DNA of 64,000 nt, taken from NCBI GenBank assembly GCA_003367665.1, contig QKXI01000006.1, forward strand, positions 214,920 to 278,919. Direction: 5' to 3'. The notes under the pieces are model-generated. The model was not told the DNA's origin. It saw nothing but the letters and a program-made list of their open reading frames with translations, and did no database searches. This stretch comes from Leifsonia sp. ku-ls. Its GTDB lineage: Bacteria; Actinomycetota; Actinomycetes; Actinomycetales; Microbacteriaceae. Below, piece after piece: positions 7,336 through 16,081 of this stretch; within the stretch, counting starts at the first letter, position 1, and each line of letters opens with the position of its first letter. The position numbers and the translations under genes are program-made.

Positions 7336-10300
7336 TGTCCGACGAACGCGGCAGGGGCGCGGCGGACGACGAACGTCCGCCCGCGACCGAGCCCGACGGC
7401 GAGGCGCAGGAACCCGAGATCGGCACCTCCGAGTGGCTGCTGCAGCAGTTGACCGGCGGCCGCCGCGTGGGACGGCGGTCGGCGGAGCGCGACGCGGAGG
7501 AGCCCGCGCCGGTGTCTGTGCCGGAGCCGGAGCCCGCCTCGTCCTCTGCGCCCGCGCACGAACCCCTCCTCGCTCCCGACGAGGGCCGGTCATCGGCGGA
7601 CGAAGTCTGGGCAGCACCGGACGACACCCCGAGCGAACCGGCCGCGTTCGACGAGCTCCTCGCCCGCGCCGTGGCGGAGGAGCAGCCAGCGCCCGAGGCG
7701 CCCGTCCCCTCGCAGACGGAGTTCCCGGTCACCTTCAACTGGAACCTCACCCCGGGCGAGGGCGGCGATCCGCTCGTGGAGACGGACCCCGAGCAGGAGC
7801 CGGACCGGGACGCCGACGGACGCGTCGCGGCGTTTCCGCCGTTCGAGGCGAGCGCTCCCGTGCCGGACGAGCCTGTCGAGCATGAGGACGCACCGTCGGC
7901 GCGTGCGGGGTCGGCACCCGCGGAGACGCCGGCCTCGGAGCCGGAAGAGCCCGAGCCGATCGAGCCGCAGACGGATGGGCTGTCGCTGTTCGACGCCCTG
8001 ATCGCCGACGATTCGCCCGGCGACGTGGCCCCGACGGAAGAAGACGACGCCGAGCCGCCCGCTGCACCGTCGCAGCCCGATGCGGGAGACACGACGCCGC
8101 CCGCCGCATACCGCACGCCGCTGTTCGAGCCGCCGGCGCCGATGCCCGAACCGCCGGTGCCCGACGCCGGGGCTCCCGCCTACGGTGGTTCGTTGTTCGA
8201 GCCGTCGGCACCGGAGGCCGAGTCCCCGGCGTACCATGACGCGCTCTCCGAGCCGCCGGCGCCTGAGCCGGAGCCCGAACCGCCGACCTACCGCACGCCA
8301 CTCTTCGAGCCGTCGACCCCCACCACCGAGGCCGAGCCGCCCACCGTCGAGACGCCGACCGCGGCCGGCTCGTGGGTGATCCCGCCTGTCGAGCCGCCTC
8401 AGCCCGCGGCGCCCGAGCGGCCGCGCACCATCTTCGACCCGCCGCCGGCGCAGTCCCCCGACGACGCCGACGACGAGTCCGACGAGCGCGGCCACGGTCT
8501 TGCCGCCCTTCTCGGCTTCGGCCAGCCGGAGGAGCCGGAGCACTCCGGGCGTTCGATCATCGGCGACACCACGAGCATCATCCCGCTGGTCCCCGGCGCC
8601 GTCCTGCCACCGTCCACCGCCCCGACCGCGCCCACCGAGGCGCCATCCGGGTGGGCGGGATCGCACCAGCCCGATCCCTGGTTCGAGGCGTCCGGTCACC
8701 GCGAGCCCGCGGCCCCGACGAACCCGGTGCTGCCGCCGATCGACGCGGCCGCCCTGTTCGAGCCGGCCACCGACACTCCCGCCCACCGCGCCGCGGCGCC
8801 CGACCTGGACGCCGCCCTCCGCTCGGAGAGCAGGCCCGCGTCCCCCACGCTGCCCTCCGAACACTCGCTCCCCCAGGCGGCCGAGCTCGCAGACCAGGCG
8901 GACGTGGCTGAACCAGCGTCGCCGGCCGCACCGTTCACATCCCTCTGGCCTGCTGCGGAGGCGGAGCCCGTCGACGATTCGATCACCCGACCCGCGGCAG
9001 AGTCCGACGATGGGATCGACGCGGGCGCCCCCTTCGCATCCCTCCGGCCCGCGACCGAGCAGGAGCGCCCGGACGGGTCGGACGCCACCATGGGGGAGGA
9101 GCCGACGCAGACCGAGGTCCCCGACTGGTCGGCCGCCGCTCCCGCCGTCCCGTCCGAGCCGACGCAGGCGCTTCCGACCGTGCTGCCCTCCGAGCCGGAC
9201 ATCCCCGCCGCCGAGGCCGAGGTCGCTCTCGGCGGCGTGCCCTCGCCGGCGACCAGCCCAATCGACGCCGCCAGCATCGCGGCGGCCGCCGAGGTCGCCT
9301 CCGAACCGGCGGCTCCGGCGGAATCGGCGGCGGACGACCGACACGACGAGGCGGACGACGAGTCGGATGGGCTCGCCCTGCTCTTCGGCGATGTCGCCCC
9401 CATCGACGATGAGGCGGATGAGGAACTCGCATCCGGTTCGTCTGAGACAGGTGACGAGACCGATGGCGGCGAGTCGCCGACCTCCGGCGACGATCTGTTC
9501 CGTGCCTCCGAAGAGGAGCCGGCGGCCGCCCTCGAGGGGCCGCAGCTGACACCCACCGTCCCCTTCGTCTTCCCGCCGGAGAGCCCGATCGACACGGACG
9601 AGGCCGACGGCATCGACGATCCGAGCGACGCCGTCGCAGCGGAGGCCCCCGTCGTGGACGCTCCCCAGGACGCGGGTTCGGCCTGGCCCCCCGTCATCGG
9701 TGCGGTGGCGGCCGCGGCGGACGATTCGGCTGCCGCCGCGGGATCCTCCGCGCCGGATGCCGCCGGAACCCCCGCCCCCTCGGCCTCCTCCTCCACCCCC
9801 GTCACCGCCGCCACCTCCCCGTCCGCCGCCGCCGGCCCCGCCGCCGCGCCTGCCGCGCCCGGCCTCTGGGACACGCGCAACAACCGCATCCTGTTCTCCG
9901 TCGCCGGCGGCCTGGCGATCGTGCTCGTGCTCATCGGGCTGTTCGCGCTCGGCACCCGCATCCCGTCGCTGTTCGGCGCGGCGAAGCCGGCCCCGGCGCC
10001 GACCGCGTCCGCGACGCCGGTCGCGAGCCCCACGCCGACCCCGACGCCGGTTCCCACGGTCACGCCGAAGCCGGGCGCAGCCGTCGGCGCCGGAACGCAC
10101 CCGTGGGATGCGCTGGGCGGCGGCGAGTGCATCCAGCCGTTCACCTCGGTGTGGGCCCAGGAGTTCACCGTCGTCGACTGTGCCGCCCCGCACACCGCGC
10201 AGCTGGTCTACACCAACGTGCTGTCCGCCGACCCGGCCGCGCCCTACCCCGGGGCGGATGCGCTCGCCGGGCAGATCCCGGGGCTGTGCACCGCCTCCGG

Positions 10301-10472
10301 CGTCGTCGACCTCGGTGCGGCGGGTGCGTACCCCGACCTGCAGGTGATCGGGTCGTTCCCGGCCACCGAGCAGCAGTGGAAGGACGGACAGCGCTCCTAC
10401 TACTGCTTCGTCGACCGGTCGGGCGGCGAGCCGCTCACCTCGTCGGTCGCCGGTCCCGGACCGACGGGCTGA
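7335..10472 (+). CDS. giant disordered single-pass membrane protein with septum-formation-like C-terminal domain
   Basis: 1045 residues from a GTG that overlaps the pyrE stop. Residues 1 to about 845 are Pro/Glu/Ala/Asp-rich with no predicted fold and contain imperfect repeats (units ending 'TPLFEP', 'GSLFEP' around residues 255-330, and 'APFTSLWPA' / 'APFASLRPA'). One transmembrane helix follows at about 852-875 (LFSVAGGLAIVLVLIGLFAL), then a Pro/Thr linker ('PTPTPTPVPTVTPKP') and an outer domain with three or four cysteines ('GGGECIQPF', 'VVDCAAPHTAQLVY', 'GLCTASG', 'YYCFVDR'). The last part resembles the actinobacterial septum-formation domain found in small secreted or membrane proteins. 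The orientation would be N-in. The long cytoplasmic tail could be a scaffold or phosphorylation substrate; that is inference. Confidence 0.75.
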   Translation: MSDERGRGAADDERPPATEPDGEAQEPEIGTSEWLLQQLTGGRRVGRRSAERDAEEPAPVSVPEPEPASSSAPAHEPLLAPDEGRSSADEVWAAPDDTPSEPAAFDELLARAVAEEQPAPEAPVPSQTEFPVTFNWNLTPGEGGDPLVETDPEQEPDRDADGRVAAFPPFEASAPVPDEPVEHEDAPSARAGSAPAETPASEPEEPEPIEPQTDGLSLFDALIADDSPGDVAPTEEDDAEPPAAPSQPDAGDTTPPAAYRTPLFEPPAPMPEPPVPDAGAPAYGGSLFEPSAPEAESPAYHDALSEPPAPEPEPEPPTYRTPLFEPSTPTTEAEPPTVETPTAAGSWVIPPVEPPQPAAPERPRTIFDPPPAQSPDDADDESDERGHGLAALLGFGQPEEPEHSGRSIIGDTTSIIPLVPGAVLPPSTAPTAPTEAPSGWAGSHQPDPWFEASGHREPAAPTNPVLPPIDAAALFEPATDTPAHRAAAPDLDAALRSESRPASPTLPSEHSLPQAAELADQADVAEPASPAAPFTSLWPAAEAEPVDDSITRPAAESDDGIDAGAPFASLRPATEQERPDGSDATMGEEPTQTEVPDWSAAAPAVPSEPTQALPTVLPSEPDIPAAEAEVALGGVPSPATSPIDAASIAAAAEVASEPAAPAESAADDRHDEADDESDGLALLFGDVAPIDDEADEELASGSSETGDETDGGESPTSGDDLFRASEEEPAAALEGPQLTPTVPFVFPPESPIDTDEADGIDDPSDAVAAEAPVVDAPQDAGSAWPPVIGAVAAAADDSAAAAGSSAPDAAGTPAPSASSSTPVTAATSPSAAAGPAAAPAAPGLWDTRNNRILFSVAGGLAIVLVLIGLFALGTRIPSLFGAAKPAPAPTASATPVASPTPTPTPVPTVTPKPGAAVGAGTHPWDALGGGECIQPFTSVWAQEFTVVDCAAPHTAQLVYTNVLSADPAAPYPGADALAGQIPGLCTASGVVDLGAAGAYPDLQVIGSFPATEQQWKDGQRSYYCFVDRSGGEPLTSSVAGPGPTG

Positions 10473-10479
10473 CCGGGGC

Positions 10480-11277
10480 TCAGAGCTCCGTCTCGAGCGG
10501 CGTCGCGGACACCAGCTCGTACACGCCGTTCAGCACCTCGTCGGGGCGGAACGGGTAGCGCTCGATCTCGGTGCGGTCGCTGATGCCGGTGAGCACCAGG
10601 ATGGTGTGCAGCCCGGCCTCGATGCCCGCGACCACGTCGGTGTCCATCCGGTCGCCGATCATCGCCGTGTTCTCGGAGTGCGCGCCGATGCGGTTCATCG
10701 CCGAGCGGAACATCATGGGGTTCGGCTTGCCGACCACGTACGGGTCGCGGCCGGTCGCCTTCGTGATCATCGCCGTCACCGCGCCCGTCGCCGGCAGCGG
10801 ACCCTCCGCGCTCGGACCGGTCGCGTCCGGGTTCGTGGTGATGAACCGCGCGCCCTTCCCGATCAGGCGGATCGCTTTCGTGATCGCGTCGAACGAATAG
10901 CTGCGCGTCTCGCCGACGACCACGTAGTCGGGGTTCGTGTCGGTCATGATGAAGCCGGCCTCGTGCAGCGCCGTCGTCAGCCCGGCCTCGCCGATGACGT
11001 ACGCGCTGCCGCCCGGCATCTGCGACTTCAGGAAGTCGGCGGTGGCGAGCGCGGAGGTCCAGATCGACTCCTCCGGGACGTCGAGCCCGGACGTGCGCAG
11101 CCGGGCCGCCAGGTCGCGCGGCGTGAAGATCGAGTTGTTGGTGAGCACCAGGAACGGGGTGCCCTGGTCGCGCCACTGCTGGATGAGATCGGAGGCGCCG
11201 GGAAGCGCCTGGTTCTCGTGCACCAGCACGCCGTCCATGTCGGTCAGCCAGCATTCGATCTCGTCGCGACTCGTCAC
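10480..11277 (-). CDS. HAD-IIA family hydrolase (NagD-like phosphatase)
   Basis: 265 residues, GTG start. HAD motifs: nucleophile loop 'LTDMDGVL' (first Asp nucleophile, second acid/base), 'VLTNNS' (motif II Thr), Lys in 'VGKPNPMMF' (motif III) and 'MIGDRMDTDV' (motif IV). A C2-type cap of the NagD/PNPase subfamily lies between motifs II and III. Likely acts on small phosphates such as ribonucleotide or sugar phosphates; the exact substrate cannot be read. Converges on the giant membrane-protein gene with 7 bases between stops. Confidence 0.88.
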   Translation of the reverse strand: MTSRDEIECWLTDMDGVLVHENQALPGASDLIQQWRDQGTPFLVLTNNSIFTPRDLAARLRTSGLDVPEESIWTSALATADFLKSQMPGGSAYVIGEAGLTTALHEAGFIMTDTNPDYVVVGETRSYSFDAITKAIRLIGKGARFITTNPDATGPSAEGPLPATGAVTAMITKATGRDPYVVGKPNPMMFRSAMNRIGAHSENTAMIGDRMDTDVVAGIEAGLHTILVLTGISDRTEIERYPFRPDEVLNGVYELVSATPLETEL

Positions 11278-11358
11278 GCGGGCCCCTTTCGCCGGGATTC
11301 GGATGCGACCAGCTTAGAGGCCGCGCCCCCGCAGCGGTGAGGCCGGCTGCGCCCCGGA

Positions 11359-11364
11359 TACGCT
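11359..11364 (+). promoter_or_regulatory. -10 box of leaderless TrmH-family gene
   Basis: TACGCT starts 12 bases before the GTG at 11371, which leaves no room for a ribosome binding site. Fits leaderless transcription. Confidence 0.45.
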
Positions 11365-11370
11365 GAACGA

Positions 11371-12009
11371 GTGGACGAGAATCCCAACCCGACGCACGAG
11401 CTGACCACGAACGGCGTCGGGCCGTGGCCGGGCGAGTGGCCGGACGATCCGCGCTACGACCACGAGCTCCTCCGCCACGGCGACACCCGCAACGTGATCG
11501 ACCGCTACCGCTACTGGAGCATGGAGGCGATCGTCGCCGACCTCGACCGGCACAGGCACCCGTTCCACGTCGCCATCGAGAACTGGCAGCACGACCTGAA
11601 CATCGGCTCCATCGTCCGCAGCGCCAACGCCTTCGCGGCCGACACCGTCCACATCATCGGCCGGCGCCGCTGGAACAAGCGCGGCGCCATGGTCACCGAC
11701 CGCTACCAGCACGTGGTGCACCACGACGACGTGGTCGGTTTCGTCGCCTGGGCGCGGGAGGCCGGCCTGCCGGTGATCGCGATCGACAACGTCCCCGGCT
11801 CGGTCGCCATCGAGACGTTCGCGCTGCCGCGCGAGTGCGTGCTGCTGTTCGGCCAGGAGGGTCCCGGGCTCTCGGCGGCGGCCCTGGACGCGGCGGATGC
11901 CGTGGTCGAGATCACCCAGTTCGGCTCCACCCGCTCGATCAACGCCTCCGCCGCCGCCGCGATCGCGATGCACGCCTGGGTCACCCAACACGTCCCGTTC
12001 CCGCGGTGA
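11371..12009 (+). CDS. TrmH/SpoU-family RNA 2'-O-methyltransferase
   Basis: 212 residues, GTG start, probably leaderless. The SPOUT signatures are present: motif 1 'NIGSIVRSANAF' (catalytic Arg), motif 2 'LLFGQEGPGLS' and motif 3 'GSTRSINASAAAAIAMHAW'. These form the knotted S-adenosylmethionine site. Members methylate the 2'-OH of tRNA or rRNA ribose. No extra RNA-binding domain of the RlmB or TsnR type is evident; the N-terminal 60 residues may serve. The target RNA is unknown. Confidence 0.9.
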   Translation: MDENPNPTHELTTNGVGPWPGEWPDDPRYDHELLRHGDTRNVIDRYRYWSMEAIVADLDRHRHPFHVAIENWQHDLNIGSIVRSANAFAADTVHIIGRRRWNKRGAMVTDRYQHVVHHDDVVGFVAWAREAGLPVIAIDNVPGSVAIETFALPRECVLLFGQEGPGLSAAALDAADAVVEITQFGSTRSINASAAAAIAMHAWVTQHVPFPR

Positions 12010-12018
12010 CCGACGGGG

Positions 12019-12438
12019 TCAGCGGTTGGAGAGCCGCCAGACCAGCTTGAGGCCCGACCAGTCCGTGTCGACCGCGGCCACCTTCACGTCGACCAGGCCG
12101 CGGGCCAGCGCGGCCTCCCGCACCACCGCATCGCTCAGGTCGCTGACGTGCCCGGCCGCCTTCCGCGGCCAGGCCGCCCAGATCATGCCGTCGGGCCGGA
12201 TGCGCTCGCCGAGGTCGTCCAGCTCGGCCAGCAGTTCCGCGGTCGACCGGAAGAACGCGAGCACCAGCCCGGCCGGTCCGTCGTCGACCCAGGTCACCTC
12301 CGGCGCCCCGTCGAGCGGGATGCTCCAGCCCTCGTCGGCGTGCAGGACCGACGCTCGCATGCCCGGCTTGAGGCCGAGCTTCTTCCACAGCGGGGTGCCG
12401 GAGTAGCCCGCGGCGTCGGCCGGGCTCACGCGCGCCAT
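12019..12438 (-). CDS. DUF3052 family protein
   Basis: 139 residues starting MARVSPADAAGYSGTPLWKKLGLKPG. The segments 'SGTPLWKKLGLKPGMRASVL' and 'IRPDGMIWAAWPRKA' are typical of DUF3052, a small actinobacterial family of unknown biochemical role. The start overlaps the end of the phosphodiesterase gene by 13 bases; upstream in-frame sequence is shadow. Likely the second gene of a two-gene operon. Cytoplasmic. Confidence 0.8.
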   Translation of the reverse strand: MARVSPADAAGYSGTPLWKKLGLKPGMRASVLHADEGWSIPLDGAPEVTWVDDGPAGLVLAFFRSTAELLAELDDLGERIRPDGMIWAAWPRKAAGHVSDLSDAVVREAALARGLVDVKVAAVDTDWSGLKLVWRLSNR

Positions 12439-13265
12439 CCCGCGTCGTCCGCGATCCGCCGGATGGCCTCGGCGTCGAGGTCGTACACCGTCGCGCCATC
12501 GTCGGGCGCCGGCGCGGTGACCGCGTGCGCGCGGATCGGGCCGTCCACCGGCACCTGCACCCACGCGAAGCCCGCGCCGCGCACCGCCCGCTCCCGCGTC
12601 GGCGGCCACAGCACGTCGGTCGTGTTGGCGACGGCCGGAGCGACGACCACCGGGATGCCGGACGCACCGGCCTCCGTGACGAGCCCGTGGTGGTAGTGCC
12701 CGGCGAGGATGGCCCGCACGTCTCCGCTCGCGCAGACCTCGAGCAGCGGCTCCGGATCGACGAACCGCAGGGTCTCGAACAGCACCGTCGTCGGCGGCAC
12801 CGGCGGATGGTGCAGCACGACGACCGTCCCGTGCTCCGCGGGCGTCGCGAGCACGTCGCGCAGCCGCTCCAGCTGTGCGTCGTCGACCCTGCCGTAGCCG
12901 GCGCGCGGAACGCTGGTGTCGACCGTGACGATGCGGAAGCCGCGGACCGTCGTGACCGTCTCGCGCGCTCCGAGCACCTCCTCGAACCCGTCGCGCAGGT
13001 CGTGGTTGCCCATCGCGTATACGATGGCCGCGCCGCGCTCGGCCGCCCACGGTTCGAGCGTGCCCTTCAGCCGCCGGTACGAGTCGATGCTGCCGTCGTC
13101 GGACAGGTCGCCCGACGCGGCCACCACATCCACCTCGCCGAGCGAGCCGGCGCGCGCCAGAACGCGGTCGAGCCCGGCGAGCGTGTCGACGATCCCGTAG
13201 TGGAGGCGGCCGTCGCCGTACAGGTGCGTGTCGGAGAGGTGCAGGATGCGGAGGGCTTCTGTCAC
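12426..13265 (-). CDS. metallophosphoesterase, CpdA-like
   Basis: 279 residues, GTG start. Calcineurin-like motifs in order: 'LSDTHLYGDG' (DxH), 'AASGDLSDDGS' (GDxxD), 'AMGNHD' (GNHD), 'VVLHHPPV' and 'ILAGHYHHG' (GHxH). These bind the dinuclear metal centre. The arrangement matches class III cyclic nucleotide phosphodiesterases (CpdA, Rv0805). cAMP or another phosphodiester is a likely substrate but is not proved. Confidence 0.87.
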   Translation of the reverse strand: MTEALRILHLSDTHLYGDGRLHYGIVDTLAGLDRVLARAGSLGEVDVVAASGDLSDDGSIDSYRRLKGTLEPWAAERGAAIVYAMGNHDLRDGFEEVLGARETVTTVRGFRIVTVDTSVPRAGYGRVDDAQLERLRDVLATPAEHGTVVVLHHPPVPPTTVLFETLRFVDPEPLLEVCASGDVRAILAGHYHHGLVTEAGASGIPVVVAPAVANTTDVLWPPTRERAVRGAGFAWVQVPVDGPIRAHAVTAPAPDDGATVYDLDAEAIRRIADDAGWRA

Positions 13266-13302
13266 GCGGCCACCCTACCGGCGACCACCGGCGCCGCCGC
13301 GG

Positions 13303-13467
13303 TCACTCGGTGTCGAGCGCCTCGATGATCGCGTCGACCGCGGTGATCAGGTTGTGCAGCGCCTGCCGTTCGATCGAGTCCTCCGGCAGCTTCTGGATGT
13401 CGTAGCTGGCGGCGCTCGCCGCCTGCCGCGCCTGCGAGAGCGCCGCCTGCACTTCGAGATCGGCCAT
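13303..13467 (-). CDS. short helical protein, unknown
   Basis: 54 residues, MADLEVQAALSQARQAASAA to the end ...IIEALDTE. The ATG is preceded by GGAGG with suitable spacing (read on the minus strand), codon third positions are GC-rich, and the gene fills the space between the phosphodiesterase and YhgE genes. Predicted all-helical and amphipathic. No family recognised. Could be a small adaptor or regulator. Confidence 0.6.
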   Translation of the reverse strand: MADLEVQAALSQARQAASAASYDIQKLPEDSIERQALHNLITAVDAIIEALDTE

Positions 13468-13547
13468 GGTCGTCCTCCCTGTGGTCGGATGCTGGTGGGC
13501 GCCACCCTACCGCCGACGGAGGGGCGCCCACCAGAGCCGCGGAGCCG

Positions 13548-15401
13548 CTAGCCGATGAGCGACGGGCGCAGGTCGCGCAGGGTGCGGAAGTGCGTCATCC
13601 GGGTGACGCCGATGGCCGCGATGAGCAGTGCGATCAGCATCCAGAGCGCGAGCACGCCGGCGTCCGCCCAGGCCGTCGCGGGGTTGCCGCCGTACATCAG
13701 CTGCCGGATGCCGTCGACCGCGTACGACATGGGCAGCACGTGGTGCAGCGCGGCCAGCGGTCCTGGCAGGGTCTGCCAGGGGAACGTGCCGCCCGCGGTC
13801 ACCAGCTGCAGCACCATGAGCACGAGCCCGAGGAACTGCCCGACGCTGCCGAGCCAGACGTTGAGCGCGAGGATGATCGCCGCGAACGTGACTGACGCGA
13901 GACCCATCAGGCCGTACATCCCGAGCGGGTTGTCGATGCGGAAGCCGAGCGCGCCCGCGACGATGGCGAACAGCCCGATCATCTGCACGGCGCCGAGCAG
14001 GCCCGGCGTGAGCCAGCCCGCGAGCGTGATCTTGAACGGCGAGTGCAGCGCGGTGATGGCGCGGCGCGAGACCGGCTTGACGATGAGGAAGAGCGCGTAG
14101 ATGCCGATCCAGGCGGCCAGCGCGACGAAGAACGGCGCGAGGCCGGCGCCGTAGGTGCCTGCGGAGGTGATCGAGTCGTTCTTCAGGTTCACCGGGTCGG
14201 CGATGGTCGACGCCTGCTTCTTCTGCAGGGCGGGGGAGTTGTCCGGGATGCGGTCGACGCCCGACTTCAGCCCGTCGCGCAGCTGCGCGGTGCCGTCGTG
14301 GAGGGTCGTCAGCCCGTCGCGGAGCTGGGCCGCGCCGGTCGCCGCGGTGGATGCTCCCGACGCCAGCTGCCCGGCGCCCGCGGCCGCCTGCTGCGACCCG
14401 GAGGCGACCTGCGACGCGCCGCTCGCCACCTGTCCCGCGCCGGACGCGAGCTGGTCGATCTGGCCGACGGCGCCCTGGATCTGGCTGTTGCCGGACTGCA
14501 CGGTGCCGTCGATCTGCGTGAGCGCCGACTGCACGCGCTCGATGACGGCCGGGTCCACCCCGCGCGCCTGCAGATCGGCGATCAGCTGCTGCCCGGCGGC
14601 CGGAGCCTGCGCGGCGATCTGCGCCGCGGCCGTCCCCGCCTCGTTCGCCTTCGCCGCGAGCTGCTGGTTGCCGGCCGCGACCTGCGCGGCGCCGTCGCTG
14701 ACCTGCTGGGCGCCGGAGGCCAGCTCGCCGAGCTTGCTCGCCAGCTCCTGCGACCCGGAGGCCAGTTGCGCCGTGCCGTCGGCCAGCTGCGAGGCGCCGG
14801 ACTGCGCGCTGGCGCTGCCGTCGACGAGCTTCTGGGCGCCGTCCTCCGCGGTCACGAGGTTGGAGCGGATGTCGGCCAGCCCGAGCAGGAACTGCTTGGC
14901 CGCCTGCTCGTTGACCTGCTTGACGATGGAGGTGCGGATCTTCTCGGCCGCCTGGGTGCCGATGGTCGAGGCCAGGTAGCTGTTCGTGTCGTTCGTGGTC
15001 AGGGTCACCACGGCGCGGTGCGGGTCGGTGCCGGAGGCGGAGGCCAGGGCCGAGGAGAAGTCCTTCGGGAAGGTGATGCTGAAGTCGTACTTGGAGTCGT
15101 CGACGCCGCTCGCGGCCGACCCCGACTCCACCCGGTGCCACTGGAACGAGCCGTCCTCGATGAGCTGCTGGGCGACGTCGTCGCCGTAGTTGACGGTCTT
15201 GCCGTCGACCGTGGTGCCGGTGTCGTCCACCACGATGGCCGCGGGGATGCGGTCGAGGTTCGCGTACGGGTTCTGGTTGGCCCACAGGTACAGGCCGCCG
15301 TAGAGCACCGGGACGCACATCAGTGCGATGAGCGCCACGATGGACATCGGGCTGGCCGTGAGGCGGCGGAACTCCGCCGCGATCATCTGCGGGATCTTCA
15401 T
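13548..15401 (-). CDS. YhgE/Pip domain membrane protein (ABC-2-like)
   Basis: 617 residues. One N-terminal transmembrane helix (VALIALMCVPVLYGGLYLW), a large outside region, then five hydrophobic segments in the last 230 residues ('ALAAWIGIYALFLIV', 'AVQMIGLFAIVAGAL', 'FAAIILALNVWLG', and further). Residues ~185-360 contain many imperfect repeats of the form LASGxxQLADG/VASGAxQ, the coiled stalk typical of YhgE/Pip phage-infection-type proteins. The fold is ABC-2-like; these proteins are linked to export or cell-surface functions. Its start overlaps the stop of the ABC-like gene upstream (ATGA), so it belongs to the TetR operon. Confidence 0.88.
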   Translation of the reverse strand: MKIPQMIAAEFRRLTASPMSIVALIALMCVPVLYGGLYLWANQNPYANLDRIPAAIVVDDTGTTVDGKTVNYGDDVAQQLIEDGSFQWHRVESGSAASGVDDSKYDFSITFPKDFSSALASASGTDPHRAVVTLTTNDTNSYLASTIGTQAAEKIRTSIVKQVNEQAAKQFLLGLADIRSNLVTAEDGAQKLVDGSASAQSGASQLADGTAQLASGSQELASKLGELASGAQQVSDGAAQVAAGNQQLAAKANEAGTAAAQIAAQAPAAGQQLIADLQARGVDPAVIERVQSALTQIDGTVQSGNSQIQGAVGQIDQLASGAGQVASGASQVASGSQQAAAGAGQLASGASTAATGAAQLRDGLTTLHDGTAQLRDGLKSGVDRIPDNSPALQKKQASTIADPVNLKNDSITSAGTYGAGLAPFFVALAAWIGIYALFLIVKPVSRRAITALHSPFKITLAGWLTPGLLGAVQMIGLFAIVAGALGFRIDNPLGMYGLMGLASVTFAAIILALNVWLGSVGQFLGLVLMVLQLVTAGGTFPWQTLPGPLAALHHVLPMSYAVDGIRQLMYGGNPATAWADAGVLALWMLIALLIAAIGVTRMTHFRTLRDLRPSLIG

Positions 15402-16081
15402 GCTGTCTCCACGATCTGGTCCGGGAGATCGTCGGTGTCGTCCCGGCCGGGGTCTTCGTCGAACGTGTCTGGGCCCGTCTCATCCATCCGGGAGACGAGG
15501 GATGCCGCGGCGATCGCGGCGGCGGAAGCGTCGCCGGCGACGACGAGCACGGCCTTGTCGCGGCCGGCGAGTTCGCGCGCGAAGCGCCACCACTCGACCG
15601 GGTCGCCGCCGTGGCGGTCGGGCGACACGATCACGAGCGCGTCGACGCCCTTGCGCAGCAGGGCGAGCTCGGCGAGCAGGCGGATGCGCACCGTCGGCGG
15701 CACCGTGCCGATCGCGTGCCGCGACCACTCCGCGGCGCCCAGCTCGCGCAGTGTGCGGCCGACGGCGATGGGATGCGAGGCGCGGCCCGCGAACATCAGC
15801 TCCTCGGCGACGATGCCCGCGACCGTGACGTCCGCGGCCGGCTCTGACACGTCCGGGGCGTCGACGAGGGCGATCCGGCGGCGCATCGCGGAGTAGTCGG
15901 TGGCGCCGTCGATCGTCACGCTTCCGGTGTCCGGGCGCATCCGGCCGGAGGCGATCAGCCCGAGCACGGTCGGTCGCTGCTCGGTCTCCGCGCGGGCGAG
16001 GGTGGCGCGCCCGGTCTCGAAGCCGGCGGTGGTCTCCGGCAGTGCCGCGCCCTTGCCGACGCGGTCGAGGACGACCTTCAT
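15398..16081 (-). CDS. ABC-ATPase-like protein lacking Walker A (pseudo-ATPase)
   Basis: 227 residues from ATG ([18 protein letters not shown]), overlapping the stop of tetR upstream (ATGA). The segment 'VLGLIASGRMRPDTGSVTIDG' aligns with what follows the P-loop of ABC ATPases, and 'RIRLLAELALLRKGVDALVIVSPD' with the region from signature to Walker B. No GxxGxGKS/T is present where it should be (residues ~15-35 read 'PETTAGFETGRATLARAETE'), there is no LSGGQ, and the Walker B acid is replaced ('VIVSPDRHGG'). So it is probably not an ATPase and may be a regulatory or structural partner of the YhgE protein. Cytoplasmic. The homology call is from pattern only. Confidence 0.6.
   Translation of the reverse strand: MKVVLDRVGKGAALPETTAGFETGRATLARAETEQRPTVLGLIASGRMRPDTGSVTIDGATDYSAMRRRIALVDAPDVSEPAADVTVAGIVAEELMFAGRASHPIAVGRTLRELGAAEWSRHAIGTVPPTVRIRLLAELALLRKGVDALVIVSPDRHGGDPVEWWRFARELAGRDKAVLVVAGDASAAAIAAASLVSRMDETGPDTFDEDPGRDDTDDLPDQIVETA

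Noticed and set aside
7590-10193. 867-residue minus-strand open frame opposite the giant membrane protein
   Set aside because: Arg/Gly-rich reading with no ribosome site or domain; mirror of the Pro/Glu/Ala-rich gene.
14155-14979. 274-residue Cys/Ser/Ala-rich plus-strand frame opposite the yhgE repeats
   Set aside because: Repetitive composition arises from the antisense of the YhgE stalk repeats; no ribosome site.
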